In this document: positions 15,655-27,018 of the stretch, in pieces
How positions within the stretch are numbered: the first letter of the stretch is position 1
Layout: each line of letters opens with the position of its first letter
Source: Tolypeutes matacus
Lineage: Eukaryota; Chordata; Mammalia; Cingulata; Chlamyphoridae
NCBI GenBank assembly: GCA_026826555.1
Contig: JAKSZT010054581.1
Span: 836,902 to 900,901 of the forward strand
Length of the DNA stretch: 64,000 bases
Direction: 5' to 3'
Position numbers and translations under genes: made by a program
Notes under the pieces: generated by a model
The model's input: the letters and a program-made list of their open reading frames with translations, nothing else
Databases searched by the model: none
What the model was told of the DNA's origin: nothing

Positions 15655-15948
15655 ATTTCAGCTCCTGGGCCATGTGGGAGGCCCTTGCAGTAAGCACAAA
15701 CCCATGCCCAGATTCTACTTCTTCATGTGGGAACCCTGTGGAGTAAACACTAACTCATGCCAAGAGTCTACCTATTCCTGAGGGAACACACTGGGGTGAA
15801 CACAAACTCATGCCCAGTGCACACCTATTCCTGGGGGAGCCCTGTGGAGTTAGCACAAACTTATGCCCAGCACACACCCTTCCTGGTTGAGCACCATGTG
15901 GTAAGCACAAACCACACCCAGATCCTAACTCTTCTTAGAGGCACCTAC
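15655..15948. repeat. 53-bp minisatellite, about 5.5 copies
   Basis: The motif 't(a/g)aacacaaac-catgcccag' begins at 15691, 15744, 15797, 15850 and 15902, giving offsets of 53, 53, 53 and 52 bp. Each unit continues with 'ctattcctg', 'gggagccctgtggag' or a close variant. A partial unit precedes the first at 15655-15690. Confidence 0.9.
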
Positions 15949-16058
15949 CCTTCCTACAGTCGAGCCTCTGCACAGGTTCAGTGTGGTCATGCCAATCCTC
16001 TTCATGTCCAGCTCATAGTAGATGATGGTCCAGAGCTGCACCAGCTCCTCGCTGCCTC
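15949..16058 (-). CDS. Candidate exon of an unrecognised gene (minus strand)
   Basis: On the minus strand, an acceptor (gggctttgccag) precedes an open 110-nt exon reading GSEELVQLWTIIYYELDMKR and then IGMTTLNLCRGS. It ends at a donor GTAGGT (15943-15948); an alternative GTAGGA lies a few bases upstream. The amphipathic, non-repetitive sequence looks like true coding DNA. The exon abuts the 53-bp minisatellite, which starts at the donor. Family unknown. I read it with the other minus-strand candidates as one gene. Confidence 0.45.
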
Positions 16059-16059
16059 C

Positions 16060-16597
16060 TGGCAAAGCCCAGCAGCCCTGCTGAGGAGAACATGCTGAGC
16101 CCTGGTTGCCTTCATCCTCCTGGAGTGCATGAGAAATGGAACCCAGCCTCCTGATCTCCAGGAAGGAAACATGCCTGGGTCAGGGACTGGGACTTTGGGG
16201 TGAATCCTATTTCTGCTGTATACAAAACACCCTGAGTGGCCAAGTGGTGAAGGAAGAAAATGGCCAGGGCACCTTCCCTGCCACCCACCAGCAGTGTGGC
16301 CCTGTGGGAACTAGGTCATGACACAGGGCCATGGAACATGCTCACACCATCCCAAAGAGGGCCACACTTATTGGACTCTCTCAACTATCCCATGATTTGA
16401 GAATGTCTCTGAGCCTCATCCTGCTGGGGGTAGCATGAAGGAAGGAGAAGGCAAAGAATGGACAACGATCCCATAAACTGAGAAAGGAGGAGCATGTCCC
16501 ATGGAGGGTTGGCCCATGTCTGCTGGGAAGAACCTTCACTTCCCAAGCAAAGCTGGCCTCAGGCTGTGCACTCTTGGCTGAGTTGGAGGAGGAACCC
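16060..16597. other. Unassigned
   Basis: I see no exon, repeat family or RNA gene in this stretch between the candidate exon and the LTR. Confidence 0.4.
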
Positions 16598-17195
16598 TGT
16601 ATTAGTCAGCCAAAGGAGTTCTGATGCATAATACCAGAAATCTGTTGGCTTTTATAAAGGGTATTTATTTGGGATAGAAGCCCACAGTTACCAAGCCATA
16701 AAGCATAAGTTACTTCCCTCACTAAAGTCTGTTGCCAAGTGTTGGAGCAAGATGGCTGTTAACATCTGCAAGGGTTCAGGCTTCCTGGTGTCCTCTCTTC
16801 TCGAGGCTCATTTCTCTCTAGACTCAGCACTTCTGCTCTCTACATAAGGCCAGCTGTAGAGTATCTTCCTGGGGCTTCTGCCATGTCCAATTGAGCCTTC
16901 TCTCCTTCCTCATGAATCTGCTTCTCTGTGTGTTGTTTACTCCCCAGGCTCTAGGATGAAAATTCCAAACTTCCTTCTCTGCAGTGCAGTTTCTCTATGA
17001 GGTCCTGCCCCCTTGGTGGGCGGGGTATCAATGTCCTACTGACGTGACCCAACCAAAGCCCAAATCATTATTTAATCAAGTAAAAGTGAAACCTCTGAAA
17101 CCAATATAATCTAATATGCCCAGAGAAGCAGACCAGTTTACAAACATAATCCAATATCTATTTTTGGAATTCATAAATAATGCCAAACTGTTACA
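16598..17195 (-). mobile_element. MaLR/ERVL-like solo LTR
   Basis: The 598-bp unit begins TGTATTAGTC and ends GTTACA on the plus strand, so it is TG...CA bounded. The TGTATTAGTC end is the reverse complement of the GACTAATACA terminus typical of MaLR LTRs, giving minus orientation. A 'tttataaagggtatttatttggg' segment follows the terminus in the MaLR arrangement. Flanking 5-mers AACCC and GACCT agree at only three positions, consistent with an old insertion. I recall closely similar elements as common in xenarthran genomes. Confidence 0.6.
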
Positions 17196-17610
17196 GACCT
17201 CTTCTGTACTATGACATATGAACACTCTCCCTGGAATGACCTTCCGCTTCCACTTACTGGACTTTGCTGTTAACAAAGGATGCATAGCCTTGGCCCAAGC
17301 ATGTTGCCCACCATTTACTTAACTCCATTGGCCACCACAAGGAGCCTTCCCGTGGTCCATTCTGACATTTCTCACCACAAGCAATCACTAAACCAGTGTT
17401 CCTGGGACTGTTTTGGTAAATACGACAGAATTTCTTCTGGAGACATTGAGAATTGTTGTGTTCTCTCCAGGACACTAGATAAACCCTGATCTCACACGGC
17501 AGGGGCCCTCATGGCTTTGGGAACCCCAAACAGTGTGTGAGGCCTGGTCCTCTGGGATTGTTGCTTACCATGACCTTGCCTGCCTGGAGACTTCAGGGAT
17601 CCTTCACAGA
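17196..17610. other. Unassigned
   Basis: I see no recognisable exon or repeat here. Confidence 0.35.
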
Positions 17611-17620
17611 ACATCCCTAC

Positions 17621-17704
17621 CTGCCTCAACTTAGTGGCACAGGCCAGAATCTTTCCTGCTCTTTGTGTGGTGGCCTCAATGTGGGGGAACTTCTTCAGAG
17701 AGGC
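17621..17704 (-). CDS. Candidate exon of an unrecognised gene (minus strand)
   Basis: On the minus strand, an open 84-nt (28-codon) exon encodes SLKKFPHIEATTQRAGKILA and then CATKLRQ. It ends at donor CAG|GTAGGG (17615-17620). The acceptor ATCTGGGGCAG has a poor pyrimidine tract, so this exon is weaker than its neighbour at 17774-18045. In minus-strand order it follows that exon after a very short, about 70-bp interval, which is unusual for an intron and lowers confidence. Confidence 0.3.
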
Positions 17705-17773
17705 TGCCCCAGATCACCTGACTGTGCTGATGACATTGCTTTTTGCCCTACTGCCCCTCTGCCCCAGACCCAC

Positions 17774-18045
17774 CTCCAAGAGCTGGCAGGCAGCCTGGTG
17801 CTTCTCCTGCTGGGCCAGGATGCATGTACACACCAGAATGATGTCCTCACTGTTCAGCAGATGCAGACAGAGCAGGCCCTTAAGTAGGGCCTCAAGCAAA
17901 GGCTCCACCTGGGCAAGGTCATCCTGCAGATCCCCGCACAGCCTTCCTACAATGGCCGCCAGTTCTACAGCCGGTGGACAAGTGTCCCCACTCTCCTGCA
18001 GCAGCACCAGGAAGATTTGCATGGCCTCTTGGGCTAGGGTACACT
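17774..18045 (-). CDS. Candidate exon encoding leucine-rich helices (minus strand)
   Basis: On the minus strand, an acceptor (gctctctgtgttggcag) precedes 272 nt of open reading frame and a consensus donor GTGGGT (17768-17773). The peptide starts ECTLAQEAMQIFLVLLQESG and continues through VELAAIVGRLCGDLQDD, LEALLKGLLCLHLL and ILVCTCILAQQEKHQAACQL. Repeated 15-20-residue amphipathic leucine/alanine helices suggest a HEAT/ARM-like all-helical fold. The plus-strand 218-codon frame over the same bases is its shadow. I cannot name the gene. A search against large helical-repeat proteins, for example meiosis inhibitor 1-type proteins, is the obvious test and is only a hypothesis. Frame and splice sites are intact, so this may be a live gene or a fairly recent relic. 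Confidence 0.5.
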
Positions 18046-18059
18046 CTGCCAACACAGAG

Positions 18060-21000
18060 AGCAGTCACTGCAACACTGGCCTTGGTCACCACACAATGCA
18101 TATGGCACTGTCCACACCCTCCTCATCCTCAGAACTCCTCCATGCAGCCCACCCAAGTAAAGGCAGGGGTGGAGGACAGAAGTCCTTGAGAATTTCCTCC
18201 CAAACCCACACACAACAAAGTTCTCAAGGAACTATGGCTGAGGGCCATGCTCATGCCCAAGGCCACACTGCACAGCTCATCTGTCTTTGAACCTCTCCTC
18301 TGTCCCCCTGGGCCACACTGGCTCAGGCAGCTGAGGGCCCATCCACAGCCTAGCTCAAAAATGAAAAATGTGCACAAGGAAAGGAAAGCCCCTGCTTAGC
18401 AGTGCTGCTTTTTGACCCTGCTTGCCCATGTCCTGCATGTGCACTTTGGCTCACTTCCCTTCACAGGAGCTTGTGATGTGGTCCCTAGAGCTGCCCCACT
18501 TGGCAGGTGTGGCTATCCAGCTCAGAGAGTTGAGCCAACTTCTTAGGGTCACCAGACAGATGACCCCAGCAGGCTGGCCACTGTGTCTAAGCACAAAACC
18601 ATCTACACCTAGAAGGCTACTCTGCCCACTCGAGGCATGGGTATACCCCCATCTGGAATTTCCAGGGCTAGGCATTGGCTGGTGGGACTCCCAGGCTTTC
18701 TGCATTTTTCCTCAGTTTATACAAGTCTCACTATGGACACACACACATTTTCACATCAGAAACAGAGAAAGGGACCAACTGCCTCTGCCACCCTGAGCCT
18801 GCCTAATACCCATGGCCTTGATCATATATGCAGTTATGACACATGTTCTGTTAGAGGACTGGATTATGTTGAAGTGTATCCCCCCATGGACACTTAGGTG
18901 CATCCTAGTGCCTGCCTTTCCAAACAGAATGCCTTTGTCTGCATCTGAACTCTCTTTTCTATGAGATGGACTTCTGGGAGTGAAGTTAAAGTGGAGTGGG
19001 ATATGGAAACTAAAATTATTCACTGTTATGTCAAACTACCTTCCAAAAGGGCAACAAGAACCTACAAGTTCATAAAGGGCAGATGGCTGGGCCTGTCAGT
19101 CACACCGGCCTGGTGGTCTGCTCTGTCTTTCTCATTCTCTCCATCCAGACTGAGCGTGTGTGGGTGTATGTGGAACTTCCAGGCTGGTTCTTGCCAGGCC
19201 AGCTGCTGCTCTTCCTTCCATCTCCACATGGCCCCACCAGGTTGACTGCCTTTAGTCTCCAGGCCCCTCCTACCAAATTTTAGTGGCCCACCTGTCCCCA
19301 GACTCAGGACCTTCATACCTGGGGGTGACCATGCTCTTCTGCACACCTTACCAACTGCAGGAGGTTCTGGATTTCAGATAAGAGGCAGAAAACCCTACAC
19401 CCCTTCTCAAAAGTGTGGCATTTCCAGGGCTTTCACTAGGGGAGGGCTCCTCTCACCACCATCATTTGCTACAGCACAGACATTTCCCCACCAGACACTT
19501 GGAAGAGATGGGAAATGGGGAGAAAAAGCTGGAGGCAAGACTTCCACTAAAAGTCTGATACAGAGACCAGAAATTAAGATGGGATAGTGATTCATTTGTG
19601 GGCCCTGGTTTTGAATAGGGCCCGTGGCCTTTCCAGGCCTAGATATTTAAGGGGGGATTGGAGTAGAGGAAACCTGCTGGGCATCTGCACTGCAGGAAGC
19701 CCCTCCCCCCCAGCATCCAATATCTGTTAGGCAGGCCTTCTTCTCTGCATGAAAAGGCCCACACACACCCCGCATCTTCTTGTGGTGGTCCCACTTCTTA
19801 GCACTGGGTGTCTTCCTTTGGGTCCTGCACATCTGACTATCCCCCCCACACACTGCACCTAACCTCGGCTCAGCCACTCTCCACCACCACTTCCATACTC
19901 AGGGCCCAGCATGAGCTCCAGTTGCCTCTGCCCCCACTGCTCCATGCCCATTTAGGCTGACCCCATCCCCTATCACTGGTCTGCATTGCTTCCTGTGAGT
20001 GGGAAACTGGGGGACCTTGGCAGTTTGCAAAGCCCCATGGAATTGTGTTTGTGCCAGGAAGGCACTGAGCCTTTCCTATCAGAGCTTATGAACCCAGCAG
20101 TGAAGGGCCCTGGGCAGCCCCATGCCCCCTTGTGCTCCTGCATCCTCAGACATCCTCTCTGCACCCCTACCCCGAGCTCTCCTGTGATCTCCCAGAACTG
20201 GGTTCTGCTGGTAAGAGGTGAGTATTCAGGGCCCCGAAGGAGAGCCCACCATTCAGATCTGGCTCCTGTTTAGTAGAAGCTGGTCTGCAGGTGGGAGCAG
20301 AAGTGAACAAAACCCAGTATTCTTTTAGGAGGGTGGGGGAACTGGAACTCTCACCCCTGCAATGGAGGGTGGAGGAACTGGAACTCCCCTTCAGGAAGGT
20401 GGAGGAAGTGAAGAACTTTGAACAAACCCCCTCCTTTTACCTTAACATACTCTGCAGAGGCAAGGTTGCTTCTGGAGATGCTAGTTGCAGAAGGGGCATA
20501 GGAAAGACCTTGCTCCATAGCTCCATGGTATAGGCAACCCCTGCTCTCTGTAGCTTGCATCACACCCCCTGGCTCCCAGGAGATGGATAGGAGGAGGACA
20601 GCACCTTTGCAAACCCAGGCCCCAAGGAATCAGCTGGCCAGGACTGAGCAGAGTCTCCTCTGGAGATGTTAATCCTTCCACCCAGGATATGGTGTGTGGG
20701 TCCCTGATGGACAAGCTGGAGGGGCCAGGAGGGGGTGACTTCCAGAGCAGGGCTCTGCAGGGCAACCTCAGAGCCTTTGAGCTTTCCCCTGACCCCTGAA
20801 GGCCCAACCTCTTATTGACCCTGGGCATGAAGGCTCAGCTGAACAATGGAGAATAGGGAGTGAAGCCTGAGGATGTCCTGGGGATGTTAAGAATTCTCCC
20901 TGACCTGGTTAAGTAATTGTTGGGTAATTACTAAACTTCTAAAATCCTGGCTTAAGACATCTAGTGAATGTGAATGGTGAATACCAGGTTCTCCTTTGTA

Positions 21001-21970
21001 GAGTTTGCAGTTTTAGGGAGCAGATCAAAGGCTGAGTTTTGAGCCTCCACAAGCAGGGAAGACTTTCTATAGGTGAGAGATGGAGGCTTTGCAATGGCTT
21101 TAAAATGGTGGGCCAGGGCTACCTGGAAAGAAAGAGTTCTGACTTCATGGCTTAGTGTGTGCAAAAGAGTCAGGTAGGAAGGTAAATATTTTAGCATTAG
21201 TTCAAGTGACAATCTGAGAACACTCCACAGGCCTGGTGGCAGATTTGCTACATAAATCGTGGATGTTTGGAGGGTGGAGTTGGAGTTGGAGGTAGACCAC
21301 TTCCTGTACTGAAAGGTGATCTTGATACATTATACAATAAAAATGGTGCTCTATGAAAGAGCTTTCAAAACAGGAACCCACCTGGAGAGTGTAGAGGTAA
21401 AATGATATGTGTCATGTTACTAAACCCTGATTGCTACTGGCAGGATGAAATAATGAGACATATTCATTTTCTCCTTTTGGTTTATCAATCTTTTCTGATT
21501 TTTGTAAGATGATGCCATGGTTTTCCATTTTTCAGTTTGTTTTTAAGGAGTGGAAAGGCAAATCAGGGGCATTAACAGGGTTGGGTCAGAGCCCTCATGA
21601 CCAACTGTACTAAGCTCAAGCATTGGACAAGGGTGGAAAGTGGATGCAAATGAGAGGATTTTGGTCTGCAATTGAGCAACTCTTGCTGCAGCAAATCTCT
21701 CACTTACAGTGAAACTTTCTGGGAATGTGATCTTGGGGCCTTGCATCTAGGGCACTCTAGGTGCTCAGTGAATATACTCCTCATCACCCATAAAGCACTA
21801 ATAAATTTTAACCGGAAATGTAACCTGCCAAAATGTCAAATAAAGTACCATGCAATATTAAATTAGATTTAAAAACAATTCCACAAATTCTATGATTCTA
21901 ATTTTCATTGTTTTAAAAATTGTTACTTTTTTTGGTTGCTGTGAACTCAATTAGTCACAGGTAAGATGTT
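18060..21970. other. Unassigned intergenic or intronic DNA
   Basis: GC content falls toward 21 kb. A short two-copy repeat, 'gg-ggaactggaactc', occurs at 20333 and 20370. I see no exon with flanking splice sites, no RNA gene and no repeat family I can name. Old L2/MIR traces are possible. Confidence 0.4.
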
Positions 21971-21974
21971 TCTG

Positions 21975-22565
21975 TTTACAAACATGCCCTACTTAACATT
22001 TTGAGATAGGTTGACTGTTCCCTATTTACTATCAAGAAACAGGTCTAGTAAATTTTAAAACACTTTCCAAAAGACCTCTGCTGTCCCGGCCCGCGGGACA
22101 TCAACGAAGACCCGAAACCTGCCGAGAAAGAATGGTGGGACAAGAGACGCAAAGAATGACAGCAAGACAGTATTCTGATCAAGCTGCAAATTTTATTTGA
22201 GGGAGCAGGGCTTATATGCTGTTTGGAGAGAGGAAGTGAGTCGGGGTCAGGTGGCGCTCCGGGATTGGAGGGTGTTATCGCTGGAGTAGTGGGCAGATCT
22301 TGCGCCTGCGTACTTGTTGCATTCACCTGGGCAGTGGCGGGAACCGGAGAACAAAGGAGCAAGGAGGAAGAAGAACAAGGAAGTGACAAAGCAGATTTTG
22401 TGTCTGCGCCATGTTGCGCCATGTGACCACAGGTTGCTATTGCTTAGGTTGTTGGCACCTCTCTTGGCAGACTCCAGTGACGGCTCCCAACACTCTGCCA
22501 CTAAGCGGCAGTTCAGATTTTGAACCCATGATTGTCAGACTCTAAAGCCCATACTCTTAACCTCA
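21975..22565 (-). mobile_element. MIR SINE split by an LTR insertion
   Basis: The right part (22499-22565: 'aagcggcagttcagattttg', 'aacccatgattgtcagactc', 'taaagcccatactcttaac') is the MIR 5' region on the minus strand. The left part (21975-22075), with 'ccctatttactatcaagaaac', fits the following MIR core. The LTR at 22082-22492 sits between them. Confidence 0.65.
22082..22492 (-). mobile_element. ERVK/IAP-like solo LTR with 6-bp target-site duplication
   Basis: The 411-bp unit is exactly flanked by CTCTGC at 22076-22081 and 22493-22498. In its own (minus) orientation it begins TGTTGGGAGCC, has a TATA-like CATATAAGCC, then AATAAAA, and ends GGGCCGGGACA. The start sequence and the 6-bp duplication are typical of betaretrovirus-like (class II, IAP/ERVK) LTRs. 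No internal viral sequence adjoins it, so it is a solo LTR left by recombination. Retained CpGs (cccggcccgcggg) suggest a young age. Frames crossing it are not genes. Confidence 0.85.
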
Positions 22566-22744
22566 GCACTTCAGGACAAAGTCTTTATAATATTCATATC
22601 TAATGGAGCTTGGTATATCAGCAAAAGGCAGTGCCAGCATGTATTTAACCAATGCCCATTGCAAACCTAGGCTTTTTTTACCTTTTCCCTTCTTTCTAAT
22701 GCGAAATGTAACCATTAGCACATCTTAAACATACTGGCCCAGTA

Positions 22745-22870
22745 TTACTCAATCTTTTATTCTCACCTGAACCCAGATTAGATTGGGGTGGATTCTCAGG
22801 TCAATTACTTAATAGCTGTGTGTTCTTGGGCAACATACTGATACTCTTTGAAAGCTAGAGATATCAATTT
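22745..22870 (+). mobile_element. Possible MIR fragment
   Basis: 'tcaattacttaatagctgtg', 'tgttcttgggcaacatactg' and 'atactctttgaaagc' match the MIR segment 'actagctgtgtgaccttggg' in order, with divergence. Confidence 0.5.
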
Positions 22871-23329
22871 GAGACCTTTGGGATCATGATATCATCACCA
22901 TTTTGTTTCCTGCATACACTGTTGATTCTTAACATAGTCACCGTCTGGTAGTGCAAATCTCCCCTATTCCTTTCCCATTTCATAAATTTTCTGCCAATTC
23001 CTGCACTTTCCTCCATCATAATTAGTTAAGCACATTTTTAAAAAATCTCCTGATGGACAGAAGGCTGGAAGTTAAGTTCCTTAGAGGCTCCCTGAGTAAC
23101 TAGCAGTACTATTTTGTGGGCATGAAAGATGTTTAAAGGGAATGAATAAGGTCATTTATATTATTAAAAGGAAAGCTTAAAAATGTAACTTAAACTGTAT
23201 AGCACAGTAAATCCACATGTGAAATTTGAATATGGGTAAAATTGCATATATAAGACCATTTTTCTTTGAAGCTGAACAAATGTGTCTTTATACTACAAGA
23301 TGTTCTTATCAGACAAAAAAACCCCATTT

Positions 23330-23860
23330 TGTTAAATGAAAGAAATCAGACACAAAGTACTACATATTATATGATTACATTTATATAAAATATAAATATA
23401 AATCAATTTATAAAGTTGAAATTACATTAGTAGTTATTAAAGGCTGGGGAAGGTCTGCTAAGTAGATTGGAATTTTTCTTTTTGGAGTAATGAGATTGTT
23501 CTAAAATTTTTTGTCATGATGAACACACAACACTGTGATTATACTAAAAGCCATTGATTATACACTTTGGATAGATCATATGGTATGTGATTATATCTCA
23601 GTAACACTGCTTAATAAATTTATAAATGCACAAGAATAGGCAGAAATAGCAGCAGGTACAGTAGGGGAAGCACAGAGAAATTGAGAGGTAAAAAATTTTC
23701 TTGTTTGGTTGTCTGTTTTATGTTTGTTATTAATATTATTGAAATAATGAAAAGGCTGTAATAACAATTGAAGTGATGAGTGAACAACTATGTGATTATA
23801 CCAAATACCATTGATTGTAAACTTTGGATGAATCATATGCTTTATTAATATGTATCAATT
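23330..23860 (+). mobile_element. Old L1M 3'-end fragments
   Basis: The order 'gaaatcagacacaaagtacta', 'catattatatgattacattta', 'gtagttattaaaggctgggg', 'ttggagtaatgagattgttc' and 'gtgattatatctcagtaa' is the 3' end of older mammalian L1s. A second partial copy of the last segment follows at 23770-23850. Confidence 0.65.
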
Positions 23861-24160
23861 TTGTTGGGCACAGTCCTTCTGGATCCTTTATTGGAATAAA
23901 ATCTCCAGGACCCAGTCTTCAGAGTAGCTCTGTGTGAAACAGACACCTTCCAGGAGAGAAGAAATGGTGTTTGATGTCCATTGTATAGTCCATGGAGGCC
24001 AGAGGGAAAATAGATGGAGTCTGAAGGAGTAATTGGGCCCTTCCTTTCTTGGAGGCTGGACAGTGTCCTCAGAAGGCAGACTGGGTTAGGGGCAGGGAAA
24101 GGGAAAAGAGGAGCCTCAATTTACAATGACCCCAATACTAAAACAAATAGGTATGAACCC

Positions 24161-24183
24161 TTTTTTTTTTTTTTTTTTTTTTT
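24161..24183. repeat. Poly-T run
   Basis: Twenty-three consecutive T residues, possibly the tail of a minus-strand retroelement to its right that I cannot name. Confidence 0.95.
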
Positions 24184-24869
24184 GCTGTAACAGCAATGAT
24201 TTACACTTAAAACCTTGCTCAAAGAATCAGATGGGTTTGGGAATACTGTGCCTCCAGCTGAAAACAAATATTTTTCAGGTGTGACAAAGTCATGCAAGGC
24301 CTCTCCCCTGGGGTATGCTCCTGGCTCCCCACATGAAGTTCTTCCTCTATCATCCTGGGCTCCAGCCTCACTACTCAGAGCAAGGACCCTGCAGGAGGGG
24401 GGGGCTCACCCTCCCTGCAGCCTTGGTCCACAAGGCCAGACCTTGCTTCCCTGAATACTTTTTCTTCCAAACAGGCTTGGGAGTAGGGTGAGGTGAGTGC
24501 GGTATCAAAAAACTAAGTCATCAAGATAAATAATATCTTGCTGCAATAATTCTAAAAATTGAACTTAATGCCAAAGAATCTGTGATTACAAAAATTTCAA
24601 AATTTTAAATATAGGCAGGTCAGCATTATTAATTTTTTTTTTTCTTTTTGGTCAGGCTACAAGGGGGCTGAGTAGCAGTATTGCAACCAGACAAGTCCCT
24701 GTTTGCTGGTTGTAATCCCTCTTTCCCTCAGGTCCTAAGTCAGATGTGGGGAGGGGGATAGGCAGCTAGAGAGCAGGCTCTGTTGATGGAGCATAAGTGT
24801 CAAATGCCTTGCTCAGGCCACCTAATCTGCATAAGTATCCTGTTATTACACTGCTAGTTAAATTTTTAT

Positions 24870-25780
24870 TTTCTAGTGGTTACCCCAGGTCTTAAGATAT
24901 ACATCAAGCTTACCTTCAAGAACATTACACCAATCCATGTGTAGTATGAGAATCTAACAAATAGTCCATGACCAGCTCCTCTATCTCAATCCTTGTGCTT
25001 TTACTGTCACACTTTTGACTTTCACTAATGCCATAATGCACAAGACACTACACAGTTATTCTGTAGACAATAAGTTATCCTTTAGCATGGTTAAAAAGGA
25101 TTAAGTGTAGGTTATATGTTCACCTTCATTTTCACCATTTTCTGCTCTTGATTTCTTTTGTGAATCCAGTTTTCAGACTGGTGTAATTCCTTTGTCTGAA
25201 GAACTATTTAAGCATGACTTGTGCAATTCAAAATATTTCATTTTTAAAAGATTTTGTTTTTATGATTATTCTTAATTTTTCCTTCATGTTTGAAATATAA
25301 TTTGGCTAGGTTAAAGTGGCTTCCTTTAGTTATTTTAAGAATTGCCCTCTAATTTGTATACTTTCAGACAAGATTCTACTGTATTCCTTATTTTTGTTCC
25401 CATGTATGCCATGTTTTCAGCAATCTGAATTTTTGTCTTGGTGTGTTGTGTGTTTGTGTGTGTACAGTTTATATTTATCCTGCTAGGTGGGCTCTGAGTT
25501 TCCTTAATCTGTGGCTTCATGAATTTTATTACTTTTAGACAATTCCAAGTCATTTTCAAATATCTTTACTGTTCTTTTCTTGCTATTCTGGGATCTCAAT
25601 TACACAGTTGTTGGGTCATTTGATATGGTCCCACAGCGTTTGGACGCCCTACCATGTTTAATTTTACACTTTTCTCTTTCTATTTCAGTTTGGATAACTT
25701 CTATTGACCTGTCCTCAAATATTGTTTCCTTGTCAGTGTAGACTTTAGAGATGAGCCTAAGTGTAGAGTGCATATTTCAT
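24870..25780 (-). mobile_element. Old L1M fragment, reversed
   Basis: Segments such as 'ggttaccccaggtcttaaga', 'actggtgtaattcctttgtc', 'tctgggatctcaattacaca' and 'tttggataacttctattgacctgtc' are the antisense of older mammalian L1 3' regions. No frame is preserved. Confidence 0.55.
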
Positions 25781-26967
25781 CTTTATGATGTTGAGGGAGA
25801 GAGGGGAAGGGTTATTTGTTTTCTCCTACATATAAACTTGATTTTTGAAGTTTCCATCTATTGGCTAAAATGTTCAAATGGTTCATACTTGTAGTCCACA
25901 TTTACCACTAAAGCATTTAACATAATTTAACATGTAACAATACTTACATAAAAATAGCTATGGATCCCTCTTGAAAGAAAGGGGAAAATTATGTATACAT
26001 GAGAAAGCTACAGAATTCATATTTTTAAAGCTAGTCCATTTTGTTATTCATCTGGAAATTGGATGAATACTTGATTAGTTACCCAAATGTAGCATCAAAT
26101 CTTTTGAGAGTTTAAAATAAATTTATAATGGAAAAACATGATGTTCTGTTACCTGAATATGTAGCATTACCCCACACATCTTTTTCTACCTGGAAGTCAT
26201 AGACTGGAATAATTGTACTATCAGGGGAAATAGGTATTCTAAAACAGCAAGAGATTTGGACTTTCATGAAGCATGTGCATCTCTGATCTGTAAATGATAA
26301 AAGACCTGTGTGTTTTAATGAATGTCCCTTGGCCAAAAATGTCTCACAATTATTGAATTAAAAGTATAATACTAGGGTAGGAGAGAATCTAGAGGTAGAC
26401 ATGGAAGTGCTCATTCTGTTCTGGTGGGATTGGAAAATATACCAAGCCACCACTACTGTGCAAGATGACATGGCAATAACTTCAGAAGCTATGTATGGAA
26501 GTAATAGGGATGTTCACAGTGGCATAATGTACAAATGCCACTTGAATTTAAGAAAGAATGGTTCCTTAAGGCAGAGAGAGACCAATATCATGCCTGGTCA
26601 GATGTGGCTGCTACCAAGTAGGACCTCCTGGGCAGCCATGTAGTCCTCCATGCACCAACACAAACATAAACCCTGAAAATGGGTGTCCAGGGCTCTGCAT
26701 ATGCCTGCAAAAGGGCAGGCCCAATTCCTGACCACACAGAAGACAAAGCATAGCCCCAGCCACAGTTGGGTCTCATCAAACCTGGGGATACCCCAGAGGG
26801 TACAACATGCAAGCTCATATAAAAGCAGCTGTAACAATACCCCTGTAAAACCAGGAGGACATATAGTGAGAGGAATGGCTCACACTTCCTCCCATGGGGA
26901 GCAAGATGGTTTTGGACAATGTCCTGAGGGAACCCTGGGAGCTGGTGGGTCAAGTACAGCCTCCCTT

Positions 26968-27018
26968 GGGCCTGACTCTCTGGCCAGCTCAGACAAGTTT
27001 CAGGGACCTGGGTGGTGG
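26968..27018 (+). repeat. Arm 1 of a 51-bp inverted pair
   Basis: The segment starts 'gggcctgactctctggccag' and ends 'cagggacctgggtggtgg'. Its reverse complement occurs at 28046-28096 with two mismatches. The homologous, more diverged segment in copy B is at about 32165-32215. Confidence 0.9.

Noticed and set aside
15655..15948. CRISPR-like array
   Set aside because: Regular 53-bp period but the whole unit is repeated, with no unique spacers; a eukaryotic minisatellite.
17634..18290. 218-codon open frame on the plus strand
   Set aside because: Antisense to the better supported minus-strand exon at 17774-18045, with low-complexity composition.
22223..22501. Open frames on both strands across 22223-22501
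   Set aside because: They lie inside the ERVK-like solo LTR and its GC-rich sequence.
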